Shown here piece after piece: positions 27,974 to 35,653 of a stretch of DNA of 64,000 nucleotides. Source of the DNA: Corynebacterium sp. HMSC078H07 (GTDB taxonomy: Bacteria; Actinomycetota; Actinomycetes; Mycobacteriales; Mycobacteriaceae); contig NZ_KV810519.1 in the NCBI RefSeq assembly GCF_001812805.1, positions 100,573 through 164,572 on the forward strand, in the 5' to 3' direction. The translations under genes and the position numbers were made by a program. The notes under the pieces were generated by a model, which was not told the DNA's origin, made no database searches, and saw nothing but the letters and a program-made list of their open reading frames with translations. Every line of letters begins with the position of its first letter. Within the stretch, counting starts at the first letter, position 1.

Positions 27974-29240
27974 CCTCGATGCCCACCGACAGGCGCACCG
28001 TGGCCTGCGTAATACCCGCGGCCTGGAGCGCGGCTTCGTCGGACTGGGAGTGCGTGGTGGTCGCCGGGTGCACGACCAGTGAGCGGGTATCGCCGATGTT
28101 GGCCAGGTTGGAGTGCAGCTTCAGTGCATCGATGAACGCCCATGCCTCCTCGCGGCCGCCGTCGATGTCGAAGGAGAGCACGGAGCCGGTGTAGGCGTAC
28201 CCCAGCTTCTCCTTGGTGGCCTTGTACGGCGAGGATTCCAGGCCGGCGTAGTTGACCTTCGTGACCTTGGCGTGGGACTCCAGGTACTCGGCCACGGCCT
28301 GGGCGTTGGCATTGTGCTTATCGACGCGCAACTGCAACGTCTCAATACCATTCAGCGTCAGCCACGCATTGAAGGGCGAAATGGCGGCACCCGTATCGCG
28401 CAGCAGGCCCGCGCGCGCCTTGATAGCGAAGGCGGGAGCGCCCAGGTCAGCGTACTTGAGGCCGTGGTAAGCCTCGTCCGGGGTGACGAAGTAAGGGAAG
28501 ACGGGGTCGCCGTCGCGCTCGACTGTCCAGTCGAAGGAGCCGCCGTCGATGATGGCACCGCCGATGGCGGAACCGTTGCCGGTGTAGAACTTCGTGGTGG
28601 AAACCACGACGATGTCCGCGCCCAACTCCAGCGGGCGGGCCAGTGCGCCGGTAGCGATGGTGTTGTCCACGATGAGCGGGACCTGGTTCTTGTGCGCTAC
28701 CTCGGCGATGGCGGGGATGTCGAGGACATCGGTGACCGGATTGCCGAAGGTCTCGCCGTACAAGGCCTTCGTGTTCGGCTGGACGGCGTCCTGCCAGGAG
28801 GCCGGGTCGTCGGGGTTCTCGACGAGGGTGACGCCGATGCCCAGGCGCTTCAACGTCACGGTAAACAGCGTGGAGGTGCCGCCGTAGAGGCGCGGGGAGG
28901 TGATGATGTGGTCGCCGGCGGAGGCGAGGTTCAGGATGGCCGCGGTCTCGGCGGCCTGGCCGGAGGCGAAAGCCACGGCGGCGACGCCGCCTTCGAGCGA
29001 CGCCAACCGGGCCTCCAACGCATCCTGCGTGGGGTTGGTCAGGCGGGTATAAATCGGGCCTGCATCCGAGAGGTTAAAGCGATTAGCGGCATGTTCGGCG
29101 TCGTTGAAGACATAAGACGTGGTCTGGTAAATCGCCACGTTGCGTGCGTTGGTGGAGCCGTCCAGGTTCTGGCCGGCGTGAAGGGCGCGGGTGGCAAAAG
29201 ACCATTCGCCCACTGCGGAATTATCGTATTTGGTGCTCAT
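27921..29240 (-). CDS. metY: O-acetylhomoserine sulfhydrylase
   Basis: A 439-residue Cys/Met-metabolism PLP enzyme making homocysteine from O-acetylhomoserine and sulfide. Visible motifs: TRALHAGQ, YTRLTNPTQDALEARLASLEGG, YGGTSTLF, the VDNTIATG block, and the PLP lysine in VVSTTKFYTGNG. The ATG at 29240 is preferred over a TTG nine bases upstream. Two McbR-like operators lie 13 and 78 bp upstream. Confidence 0.94.
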   Translation of the reverse strand: MSTKYDNSAVGEWSFATRALHAGQNLDGSTNARNVAIYQTTSYVFNDAEHAANRFNLSDAGPIYTRLTNPTQDALEARLASLEGGVAAVAFASGQAAETAAILNLASAGDHIITSPRLYGGTSTLFTVTLKRLGIGVTLVENPDDPASWQDAVQPNTKALYGETFGNPVTDVLDIPAIAEVAHKNQVPLIVDNTIATGALARPLELGADIVVVSTTKFYTGNGSAIGGAIIDGGSFDWTVERDGDPVFPYFVTPDEAYHGLKYADLGAPAFAIKARAGLLRDTGAAISPFNAWLTLNGIETLQLRVDKHNANAQAVAEYLESHAKVTKVNYAGLESSPYKATKEKLGYAYTGSVLSFDIDGGREEAWAFIDALKLHSNLANIGDTRSLVVHPATTTHSQSDEAALQAAGITQATVRLSVGIEDVNDIITDLERGFAAIG

Positions 29241-29252
29241 GTGTGGCAACGG

Positions 29253-29268
29253 TAGACCAAGCGGTTCA
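29253..29268 (+). promoter_or_regulatory. McbR-like operator, proximal to metY
   Basis: TAGACCAAGCGGTTCA, 13 bp before the metY start. Shares TAGAC and GCGGTT with the three other copies in the window. Confidence 0.6.
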
Positions 29269-29317
29269 TAACTGTAAGTGCCTCGTCAAAAACCGCAGGC
29301 GGGCGTAAGAATAAAAA

Positions 29318-29333
29318 TAGACCGAGCGGTTGG
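29318..29333 (+). promoter_or_regulatory. McbR-like operator, distal to metY
   Basis: TAGACCGAGCGGTTGG in the same orientation as the proximal copy and 65 bp away (about six helical turns, same face). Two sites on one promoter suggest cooperative repression. Confidence 0.55.
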
Positions 29334-29449
29334 TTGATGATCGTCTCATCGTGTTCGAAGCTCCCCAACGGAGTTGATAGATCTTTTCCAGTTTCGTGGT
29401 CGGATAAGCACGTAGGCGATAAAATCTAGAAAACCGGAGGAGCGTCTTT

Positions 29450-30556
29450 ATGGTGTCTACTGTTGATCGCGGAGTGTTGCTGATACATAGGTTCGTGGTC
29501 GGCTTGGCAGTCATAGTGTCCTGCGGAGCGGCACTTGCCGCGTGGAGTGCAATGAGTCTTCTCTGGTTGCTGCTGGGCTTGGGGGTGGCTATCTCTAGTA
29601 TTCGTCCACGTGCTTCCATAGCGATTGTTTTTGCTCTGTTTCTTATCCTTAACGCTCAAGGGCTCAATGGATACGCGTTGAACGCGGTCAGTGCATTGTT
29701 CATTTGTTGCTTAGCTGTTCTCGGTTTTGTGCGAACAGGGCTTGTAGGAATCTTTCTCGTTGGATATGTTCCGCTGGTGTTTGTTCTTGTTCCTGCGTGG
29801 ACAGATCCAGGAGAACCATTTTTTACGTCCCCTTTTGTGGCGTCAACAGCAGTGATGGGAATTGCTGGGCTCTTATGGGTACTAGGATTTGGCTTGCAGG
29901 CAACGGTGAAACGAAGCACCGATGTCCGGCGTGAACAAGAGGAATCACTGCGGGAGTACTTGCATGACAATGTGGGTAATCCATTAAGCATTGCCACGTT
30001 GGGTGCGCAATTGGCGGCAGCTCAGCATGGTGATTCGGGGCAGTTAAATCTTGTTATGCAGGAAGTTCAACGGGCTGCTGAGGCATTATCACATGTCGCA
30101 AGCCAAGCGGGGAAAGGCCGTAGACGCACTGTTCGAGGCGCGGCGATGGAATGGGCTGACAAGATGCAAGCATGTGGATTGTCCCCGTCAGTGTCGTTGG
30201 AGAGTAGCGCGGGAATTTCTGAAGTGCACAAAGCAGTTCTTCTCAGAGCAATGGATGAGCTGTGCTCTAACGTGATAAGGAATTCCGAAAAGGGAGCCGT
30301 AGTTTCACTCAGGCTTGAATCGAATCGGTCGACCCATGCTTTAACTGTCTCTAACGAGCTTTCATCATTGGGGCACCCTGCGGGTGTCAGTGGGATGGGA
30401 ATTGGCTTAGACAATCTCGAGAAGGTTGTACGCGCGCACGGCGGAACAATGGTAGTGAAGAGGGAAGCACATCAATGGGTCAGTGAGATCCGGCTTGAAC
30501 ATGAAGAAAGCGGTGAAATCGGGTATGGGAATATCACTGCTTATCGTGGAAGATGA
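29450..30556 (+). CDS. NarL-type sensor histidine kinase
   Basis: A 368-residue kinase with about six membrane helices (residues 10-145) and almost no extracytoplasmic domain. A coiled dimerisation helix carries His172 in EYLHDNVGNPLS. The HATPase domain has N-box MDELCSNVIRNSEKGA and G-box GMGIGLDNLEKVVRAHGG. A strong GGAGGAG ribosome site precedes the ATG. It overlaps the response regulator by 32 bp. Base composition is visibly lower in GC than its neighbours. The signal is unknown. Confidence 0.85.
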   Translation: MVSTVDRGVLLIHRFVVGLAVIVSCGAALAAWSAMSLLWLLLGLGVAISSIRPRASIAIVFALFLILNAQGLNGYALNAVSALFICCLAVLGFVRTGLVGIFLVGYVPLVFVLVPAWTDPGEPFFTSPFVASTAVMGIAGLLWVLGFGLQATVKRSTDVRREQEESLREYLHDNVGNPLSIATLGAQLAAAQHGDSGQLNLVMQEVQRAAEALSHVASQAGKGRRRTVRGAAMEWADKMQACGLSPSVSLESSAGISEVHKAVLLRAMDELCSNVIRNSEKGAVVSLRLESNRSTHALTVSNELSSLGHPAGVSGMGIGLDNLEKVVRAHGGTMVVKREAHQWVSEIRLEHEESGEIGYGNITAYRGR

Positions 30557-31178
30557 AAAGAAGTTCGCTGCGCTTCTCCAGTCGATTTTTTGGAACCACC
30601 CCGATATTTCACATGTAGAGACAGTCCATGATGCTGAGACTGCCGCCGAAAAGCTGAGGGAGTCAACCTACGACGTTGTGCTTACAGATTTTCGCCTTCC
30701 AGGGGCTGATGGCTTTGAATTGATGTGCTCTCAAGACGGGAGCGAGAAGGCGCCTCCGTTCGTCGTAATGACCTCCTTTGACACCGATGAAGCGCTGCTT
30801 GAGAGCTATTCACTTGGGGCAATGGGATATGTTCCCAAGACGGCTGGCCCCGAAGCTTTCGTTTCTAGCGTTGTCAATGCGGCTGTGGGGAAGAAGACCA
30901 TCGAAAACGAGGTTGCACAGCGGATTCTTGCGAACAGTGTTGGCTCACCGAGAGTGCAAACTACTCAAAAAATGGTTCGACGATTAAAACCAGAGGATCA
31001 GAGGGTTCTACGGCTGCTAGTAGAGGGGCACTCAAACTCCGAAATTGCTCAACAGCTCCACTACGCGGAATCAACGATTAAACAAAAGGTACGCTTGCTG
31101 TTCGATCACTTTGGTGTGACCTCGAGAACGAAACTTATTGCCCGTCTCCAGGGTGTCCCTCTTGGTCTTTTGCGCTGA
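30525..31178 (+). CDS. NarL/LuxR-type response regulator
   Basis: A 217-residue regulator. Receiver domain begins LLIVEDEKKFAALL, with phospho-Asp in VVLTDFRLPGADG and the switch Lys in GYVPKTAG. The C-terminal LuxR HTH runs LKPEDQRVLRLLVEGHSNSEI, then YAESTIKQKVRLLFDHFGV. Pairs with the overlapping kinase. The ATG at 30525 puts the domain at its normal position; earlier in-frame starts add an unrelated tail. Confidence 0.83.
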   Translation: MGISLLIVEDEKKFAALLQSIFWNHPDISHVETVHDAETAAEKLRESTYDVVLTDFRLPGADGFELMCSQDGSEKAPPFVVMTSFDTDEALLESYSLGAMGYVPKTAGPEAFVSSVVNAAVGKKTIENEVAQRILANSVGSPRVQTTQKMVRRLKPEDQRVLRLLVEGHSNSEIAQQLHYAESTIKQKVRLLFDHFGVTSRTKLIARLQGVPLGLLR

Positions 31179-31397
31179 GGGTTGGGGATTCTTGGTCCCG
31201 AAGCGGCAGTGGGTGGGACCCTTGTTCTGATTTAGGGCCTTTTCCTATTTTTCTTCCTCCGGCTGAGGTAAGCAAGACCTTCTGCCGAATTGCCTACTTT
31301 CGTCGGTGAAAGGACGAAAACTCTTGCAGGGAGTTAATGGCGCCACAGATACTGTGCATGTCAGTTAATGAGTAAGTAATTACAAAGGAGGGTGACA
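31179..31397. other. Non-coding stretch after the response regulator
   Basis: Holds an imperfect terminator-like hairpin (GGTCCC 31194-31199 with GGGACC 31215-31220) and an inverted repeat TTTCGTC/GACGAAA (31298-31304 with 31313-31319). The second could be an operator for the next gene. AAGGAGG at 31385-31391 is the ribosome site of the following gene. No reading frame seen. Confidence 0.45.
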
Positions 31398-31838
31398 ATG
31401 CTAGGTCTGCTTTTCGGAGTTTTGCCACTATGCGCTGTACTCGGGCTGACATGGTTCGTTGTGGCTAATTCAAAGGAGTTTGTGCTCCGAGTCCCCTGGA
31501 TTGGAGCCTTAGCAGGGCTAGGGATTGCCTTGTGGATTGTATTTGCTCCCGAATCCGTGAGTGGCTCTTGGTGGGAATACCTAGTGCCGCTTTTCCTTGT
31601 GGTGATTGCGGCTTTGGTGGGTGCAATACGTCGTCCTTCTTTGGCGCATTCTTTGGTCGAAACTTGCGCGGTTTCGGCAGTGGTTGTAGTAGGGCTCGTC
31701 ATTTATTCGCTGGCTGACAAAGGCGATGGGACCGGATTGGACGCGGTGGCCTTTGTTCTTTATTGGTTCGCCATTTACCTGCCAGGCACTTTGGCCGGTA
31801 CCCTTCTCGGCGGGCTTGCCAGCCGCCGGCGAGCCTAA
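31398..31838 (+). CDS. Integral membrane protein next to the HK/RR pair
   Basis: A 146-residue protein with about four membrane helices (residues 3-22, 32-50, 58-76 and 92-140 as two). No recognised domain. The ATG at 31398 is six bases after a perfect AAGGAGG, so the GTG at 31392 is rejected. Shares the lower GC of the kinase and regulator and may be their target. Convergent with the MBL-fold gene. Confidence 0.7.
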   Translation: MLGLLFGVLPLCAVLGLTWFVVANSKEFVLRVPWIGALAGLGIALWIVFAPESVSGSWWEYLVPLFLVVIAALVGAIRRPSLAHSLVETCAVSAVVVVGLVIYSLADKGDGTGLDAVAFVLYWFAIYLPGTLAGTLLGGLASRRRA

Positions 31839-31844
31839 ACTTGG

Positions 31845-32447
31845 CTACACCGGAATGGGCTCGCCGAGCGCGGGGCGCTGATAGCCGGTCACACCGGCGC
31901 GCTGGAGCATGCCGTCGGTGATGTGCTTGCCGACGTCGGAAAGCACAGCGTCATGGATGGGGACCGTAAGGCGCGCGCCGATGCGTATGGCGTAATCCGC
32001 GGCGTCCGCCCCGCGCACCCACGGCCCCGCGATGGGGAGCAGCAGAACCTCAACCGTGCGCCCCTCGGGGACACACCACTGATCACCCGGGTGGAGGACA
32101 CCGCCAAAGAAATAACCTAGGTTTTCTGGGCGCGGGATGTTCGGGTGGATTTCCTCGTGGAGGCCGCCCAGAGCCTGAATCTCAAGGCCCAGAACCGTAA
32201 ACGCCTCACCCGCATGCACGACGGTGCCGGAGCCGAGGGCGTCGATAGCCTCCTGCGTTCCCCACACCGGCAGGTCGCTAGCGCGCACGGCATCGACGTC
32301 GAGGTGGTCTCCATGCGCGTGCGTGAGCAGCACCGCTTTGGCGTCCTCGAGACAGCTCAAGTCGGAGAAGGGGCCGGGGTCGATGACGATGCGTCCCTGG
32401 GGCGCCTCGACGGCCACTGTGGATTGTCCATGCAGCGAAATCTTCAT
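31845..32447 (-). CDS. MBL-fold metallohydrolase (UlaG-like)
   Basis: A 200-residue metallo-beta-lactamase-fold protein with the metal motif THAHGDHLD, an initial KISLHGQSTVAVE strand and late histidines in GGLHEEIHPNIP and TVPIHDAVLSD. Resembles the UlaG/YtkL branch of predicted hydrolases; the substrate is unknown. It starts 10 bp after the dipZ stop and is likely co-transcribed. Larger in-frame extensions belong to dipZ in another frame and were discarded. Confidence 0.83.
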   Translation of the reverse strand: MKISLHGQSTVAVEAPQGRIVIDPGPFSDLSCLEDAKAVLLTHAHGDHLDVDAVRASDLPVWGTQEAIDALGSGTVVHAGEAFTVLGLEIQALGGLHEEIHPNIPRPENLGYFFGGVLHPGDQWCVPEGRTVEVLLLPIAGPWVRGADAADYAIRIGARLTVPIHDAVLSDVGKHITDGMLQRAGVTGYQRPALGEPIPV

Positions 32448-32457
32448 GAGCCCCACG

Positions 32458-34041
32458 CTAGCCAAAAGTAAAGGAATACAGCGAGAGCCCTTCGCTGACT
32501 TCCAGCTCGATGGTTTCGGTGTGGTTTTCGGGGTCGCGGACGAGATCCACCGTGCCGTCCTCGGTGATGTCGAAGGTGCGAACCGAACCATCGGCGCGAT
32601 GCAGGCGGATTGTCCCGCGCCCGGACGTGACCAGCTGTACCCATGCGGCGTGGTAGTTGAGGCGCAGGCGTGCGTTGGGGCCGGCAGTAATAGGTTGGTC
32701 AGCCAGCGTCCACGTGCCACCCAGCGAATACTGTTCCAGCAGAGGATTGCCCAGGGCGAACTGGTGGGTTCCGTTGCGATAATCGGCATGGGCGAAAAAT
32801 TGCGCGCGAGCGGTGCCGAGGTAGGTCTCCGGCGAGCGCGGCGCGCTGTGAGCATCTGCGGCGGCCTCAATCGGTGCGGGCAACTCGACGGAAGGGTCGC
32901 GCTCGATGAGAAGCTCACGAATGAGGCGCTCGGTCTCGGCGTAGTCACCTTCGCCATGGTGGGAGTGGCGCAGCATGCCGTGCTTATCGACGACATAGTG
33001 CGCCGGCCAGTACCGATTCCCAAAATTCTTCCACGTGGCGAAGTCGTTGTCCTGGGCCACCGGATACTCAATGCCCTGTTCGCGGGCCGCTCGGCGCACG
33101 TTGTCGGCCTCGTGCTCGAAGGCGTACTCCGGTGCGTGGATGCCGATAATGTCGAAGCCGTAGTCCTTGTAGTGCGCATACAGCTTGGTGAGATGTGTGT
33201 TGTTGCGCTGGCAGTTGATGCAGGCGTAGGCCCAAAAATCGATGAGCGTGACTTTGCCGGAGGTGCGCGGATCGATGGGGGCATCCGTGTTGAACCAGCC
33301 GGTTAACCCCGCAAATTCGGGAACAGGGGTTCCTTCCGTAGTGAGGGCGGCTTGCTCAACTGGGGCGGCGTCGACGTTGATGCTGGGGAGTTTCTGTTGC
33401 AGCCACGCCGGTGCGCCGAGTGAAATCGCGCCAGCCATGGCGATCACCACAATTCCCGCGGTGATGCGTACCCCGCGTTGGTGGGAGCGGAAAGCATCGA
33501 CGCGTTTGCCCACTTCGTTGCCGCCGAGGGCGAACGCGAGTAGCGGGATGGCCACGCCGAGGGCGAAGGAGAGGCAGAGGACGAGGATGTGGGCGTCGAC
33601 AGTCCCAGTGGCACCCGCGACGGAGATGGCGGCGAGTACGGGGCCCGCGCAGGGAACGAAGACAACGCCCATAGCTAGCCCGACGACAAAGCCTCCCTTG
33701 TCGCGGGCTTTGGCCTGTAAGCTGCCGGCTTTCGGGAGTTTCTGAAAAGGCCACTCCAGGATGTCCTGTACGCGGGGAAACACCATTCCTAGGCCCACGA
33801 GAACCAGCAGCGCGATTCCTACTTTCCACACAATATCGGCGGGCAGGCCAAGCGCGTTGAGCAATGTTGTGGCAAACAGCGTGACGAGGCTAAAGCTCGT
33901 CACCAACCCGCCCACGACTTGCCATGGCCGCCACCGTGAGCCGCCGCTGACTGCGAGGACCAAGGGTAAGACGGGCAGGGTGCAGGGCGAGATGCCGGTA
34001 ATCAGACCACCGGAAAACCCGATGAAGAGCGTTGATAACAT
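32458..34041 (-). CDS. dipZ: DipZ: CcdA membrane domain fused to TlpA-like thioredoxin
   Basis: A 527-residue fusion. The CcdA/DsbD-beta-like membrane domain (residues 1-240) has the two cysteine motifs GISPCTLPVLPL and VFVPCAGPVLAA. An extracytoplasmic thioredoxin-fold domain (about 275-400) has active site ACINCQR. A C-terminal beta domain (about 410-527) resembles the carbohydrate-binding-like end of mycobacterial DipZ. Moves electrons from cytoplasmic thioredoxin to exported proteins. The ATG at 34041 opens the first membrane helix. A SigK-type promoter lies 43 bp upstream; in M. tuberculosis dipZ is a SigK-regulated gene. Confidence 0.88.
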   Translation of the reverse strand: MLSTLFIGFSGGLITGISPCTLPVLPLVLAVSGGSRWRPWQVVGGLVTSFSLVTLFATTLLNALGLPADIVWKVGIALLVLVGLGMVFPRVQDILEWPFQKLPKAGSLQAKARDKGGFVVGLAMGVVFVPCAGPVLAAISVAGATGTVDAHILVLCLSFALGVAIPLLAFALGGNEVGKRVDAFRSHQRGVRITAGIVVIAMAGAISLGAPAWLQQKLPSINVDAAPVEQAALTTEGTPVPEFAGLTGWFNTDAPIDPRTSGKVTLIDFWAYACINCQRNNTHLTKLYAHYKDYGFDIIGIHAPEYAFEHEADNVRRAAREQGIEYPVAQDNDFATWKNFGNRYWPAHYVVDKHGMLRHSHHGEGDYAETERLIRELLIERDPSVELPAPIEAAADAHSAPRSPETYLGTARAQFFAHADYRNGTHQFALGNPLLEQYSLGGTWTLADQPITAGPNARLRLNYHAAWVQLVTSGRGTIRLHRADGSVRTFDITEDGTVDLVRDPENHTETIELEVSEGLSLYSFTFG

Positions 34042-34083
34042 GCTGTACTCCTTCGCTGTGAGTGCGGTGTGGGTATGCAACCA

Positions 34084-34111
34084 GTTCGGAGCGCAAGCAA
34101 TAAACGGATTG
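34084..34111 (-). promoter_or_regulatory. SigK-type ECF promoter for dipZ
   Basis: Minus strand CAATCC (34106-34111), 16-bp spacer, CCGAAC (34084-34089). Nearly identical to the opposite promoter at 34136-34163 and close to the mycobacterial SigK pattern CCATCC-N16/17-CCGAAT. Confidence 0.65.
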
Positions 34112-34135
34112 CCACAAACTCTTTTTAAATCTGTC

Positions 34136-34163
34136 CAATCCGCAACCCCGGGTGGCTCCGAAT
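34136..34163 (+). promoter_or_regulatory. SigK-type ECF promoter for lipoprotein-sigK-rskA
   Basis: CAATCC (34136-34141), 16-bp spacer, CCGAAT (34158-34163). It would start a transcript about 50 nt before the lipoprotein ATG, implying that the sigma factor drives its own operon. Confidence 0.65.
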
Positions 34164-34219
34164 GGTGAGTTACAGGGCCCGGAAAGGCTGGGCCCGAACG
34201 CTTGAAAAGGAGCACCGAA

Positions 34220-34405
34220 ATGAAGAAGCTTGTTACTACCGCCGCTGCACTTGCCATTGCCGCCAGTGGGCTGGTTGCCTGCAACGACACGAAGGAAGAG
34301 GTGGACATGATGCCCAGCTCCGAGATGATGGCCCCCAGCTCGGACGCCACGATGTCGGATTCCATGATGACTGAGGAGATGAAGAGCGAAGAAATGAGCA
34401 AGTAA
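34220..34405 (+). CDS. Small methionine-rich lipoprotein
   Basis: A 61-residue precursor. Signal peptide MKKLVTTAAALAIAASG, lipobox LVAC, then a 41-residue mature chain with nine methionines (five in MM pairs or near them) and many Glu/Asp/Ser. There is no folded domain. AAGGAG precedes the ATG by about 10 nt. It holds the position that fasciclin lipoproteins (MPT83 type) occupy in SigK regulons of related genera, but has no fasciclin domain. Candidate roles are copper binding or a sacrificial methionine pool for oxidants; both are inference. Confidence 0.75.
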   Translation: MKKLVTTAAALAIAASGLVACNDTKEEVDMMPSSEMMAPSSDATMSDSMMTEEMKSEEMSK

Positions 34406-34412
34406 AACTGCC

Positions 34413-35018
34413 ATGCCCGCCCCGCTGCTGGAGGTAAGCTCTACACCTGTGCCTGCGATGTCACCTGATGAACATGCACGGCTGAACCATCTTTTAGGTC
34501 AGACCGCTGCCGCAGACAAGCATGCCTTCAGCGCGCTATACGACGCCCTCGCGCCCACCGTCTACAGCGTGTGCCTGAGCGTTCTTCGCAATCCCGCCTT
34601 GGCAGAGGAAGTCGCCCAAGACGTCTTCGTTGAAGTCTGGACCTCCGCGGTGAAGTTCGACCCGCAGCGGGGAAACGCGCGGTCGTGGGTGGGCAGGTTG
34701 GCGCATGGGAGGGCCGTCGATAAGCTGCGTAGCCACGTTGCTGCAGTACAACGCGATGACCGCGACTCGAAGCTTGAGCACGCCACCTTTGCTGAGCCGA
34801 TCGAAGACGAAGCCCTGAACAATGTGGAGGCTCACCTCCTGCGCCGAGCAGTCGACGAGATTGGGGAACCGCATTCCACCGCGGTGGCCCTCGCGTTCTT
34901 CGATGGCTTGACGCATGCCGAACTGGCAGAATCAACGGGGGTACCGCTGGGTACAGCGAAGACGCGCGTGCGCGACGGCGTCAAGAAGTTAAAAGCGATT
35001 CTCGGAAAGGAGGGATGA
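34413..35018 (+). CDS. sigK: ECF sigma factor, SigK-like
   Basis: A 201-residue ECF sigma factor. Region 2 spans about residues 38-105 (LYDALAPTVYSVCLSVLRN to WVGRLAHGRAVDKLR). Region 4 spans about 145-200, with the HTH FFDGLTHAELAESTGVPLGTAKTRVRDG. Its stop overlaps an RskA-like anti-sigma start by 4 bp. Start uncertain: 34413 has a weak ribosome site, and a GTG at 34449 or ATG at 34458 are alternatives. SigK assignment rests on the RskA partner, the dipZ neighbour and the promoter pattern. Confidence 0.82.
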   Translation: MPAPLLEVSSTPVPAMSPDEHARLNHLLGQTAAADKHAFSALYDALAPTVYSVCLSVLRNPALAEEVAQDVFVEVWTSAVKFDPQRGNARSWVGRLAHGRAVDKLRSHVAAVQRDDRDSKLEHATFAEPIEDEALNNVEAHLLRRAVDEIGEPHSTAVALAFFDGLTHAELAESTGVPLGTAKTRVRDGVKKLKAILGKEG

Positions 35019-35650
35019 TGAGCAACACGCATGAGTTTTCTGATGAGACTTTCGATGACTTCCTCGATTCCCTCCCCGAGGTCGAACCGCCGGCGCGGAT
35101 GAAAGATGCCGTCTTTGAGAACATCGACGCCACTGGTGATGCTGAGGTTGTGGAGCTTCCACGCCGCCGCTGGCGAGCCTTCGTGGCGGTGCCAGCTGCC
35201 GCGGCGGTGCTTGTGGTGGGCGTGGTGGCTGCGCCGCAACTGCTGCAGTTGGGGCAACCCGATGCAGCGGACAGTGCGCAGGTAGAGGCCGAATCGCCCG
35301 GCGAAAAGTCGATGCACGCCATTATGGGGGCCGACGACCTCATGCAGGGCAACGCCGATGCGTCGGGAGCGCAGTTGGATATCGTTTCTTCGGCGTCGAT
35401 GGCGAAATCCGGCGCGATGGTGGATGGCCAGCCGCAGCTCGCCGACGGCATGGGCGCCCAGGTGTGGGCAGTCAGTGCTGACGGTGATATGGCCTCGGCG
35501 GGGGTCATCGGCCAGGATCCGCACGATGGGGTGTGGATGCCTTTCGACGGCGCGGCGGTCAAGGTCATGGTCACCGAGGAACCTGTAGGCGGCAGCGCGC
35601 AGCCGACGGGCCGTACCCTCGCCACCGTGACCTTGGCCAGCGCCGGCTAG
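35015..35650 (+). CDS. rskA: Anti-sigma factor, RskA-like
   Basis: A 211-residue single-pass membrane protein. The cytoplasmic N-terminus (residues 1-50) binds sigma; a membrane helix lies at about 57-78. The extracytoplasmic RskA domain ends with VWMPFDGAAVKVMVTEEPVGGS and PTGRTLATVTL, typical of the family. The extracytoplasmic part is unusually rich in Met between residues 95 and 165. Regulated intramembrane proteolysis would release the sigma factor. Translationally coupled to it. Confidence 0.85.
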   Translation: MMSNTHEFSDETFDDFLDSLPEVEPPARMKDAVFENIDATGDAEVVELPRRRWRAFVAVPAAAAVLVVGVVAAPQLLQLGQPDAADSAQVEAESPGEKSMHAIMGADDLMQGNADASGAQLDIVSSASMAKSGAMVDGQPQLADGMGAQVWAVSADGDMASAGVIGQDPHDGVWMPFDGAAVKVMVTEEPVGGSAQPTGRTLATVTLASAG

Positions 35651-35653
35651 GCC

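Noticed and set aside
28113..29255. A 380-codon plus-strand frame over metY, and a similar one over metX
   Set aside because: Both are mirror frames of well-supported methionine genes, with valine/glycine/arginine-rich shadow composition.
29300..31840. Genomic island or prophage remnant
   Set aside because: Lower GC is visible, but there are no integrase, tRNA, att-like repeats or phage genes at its borders.
31845..33284. A longer MBL-gene reading frame extending through dipZ
   Set aside because: The upstream part is an alternate frame of dipZ with Arg/Ser/Pro-rich sequence. The MBL domain starts at its own ATG at 32447, 10 bp after the dipZ stop.
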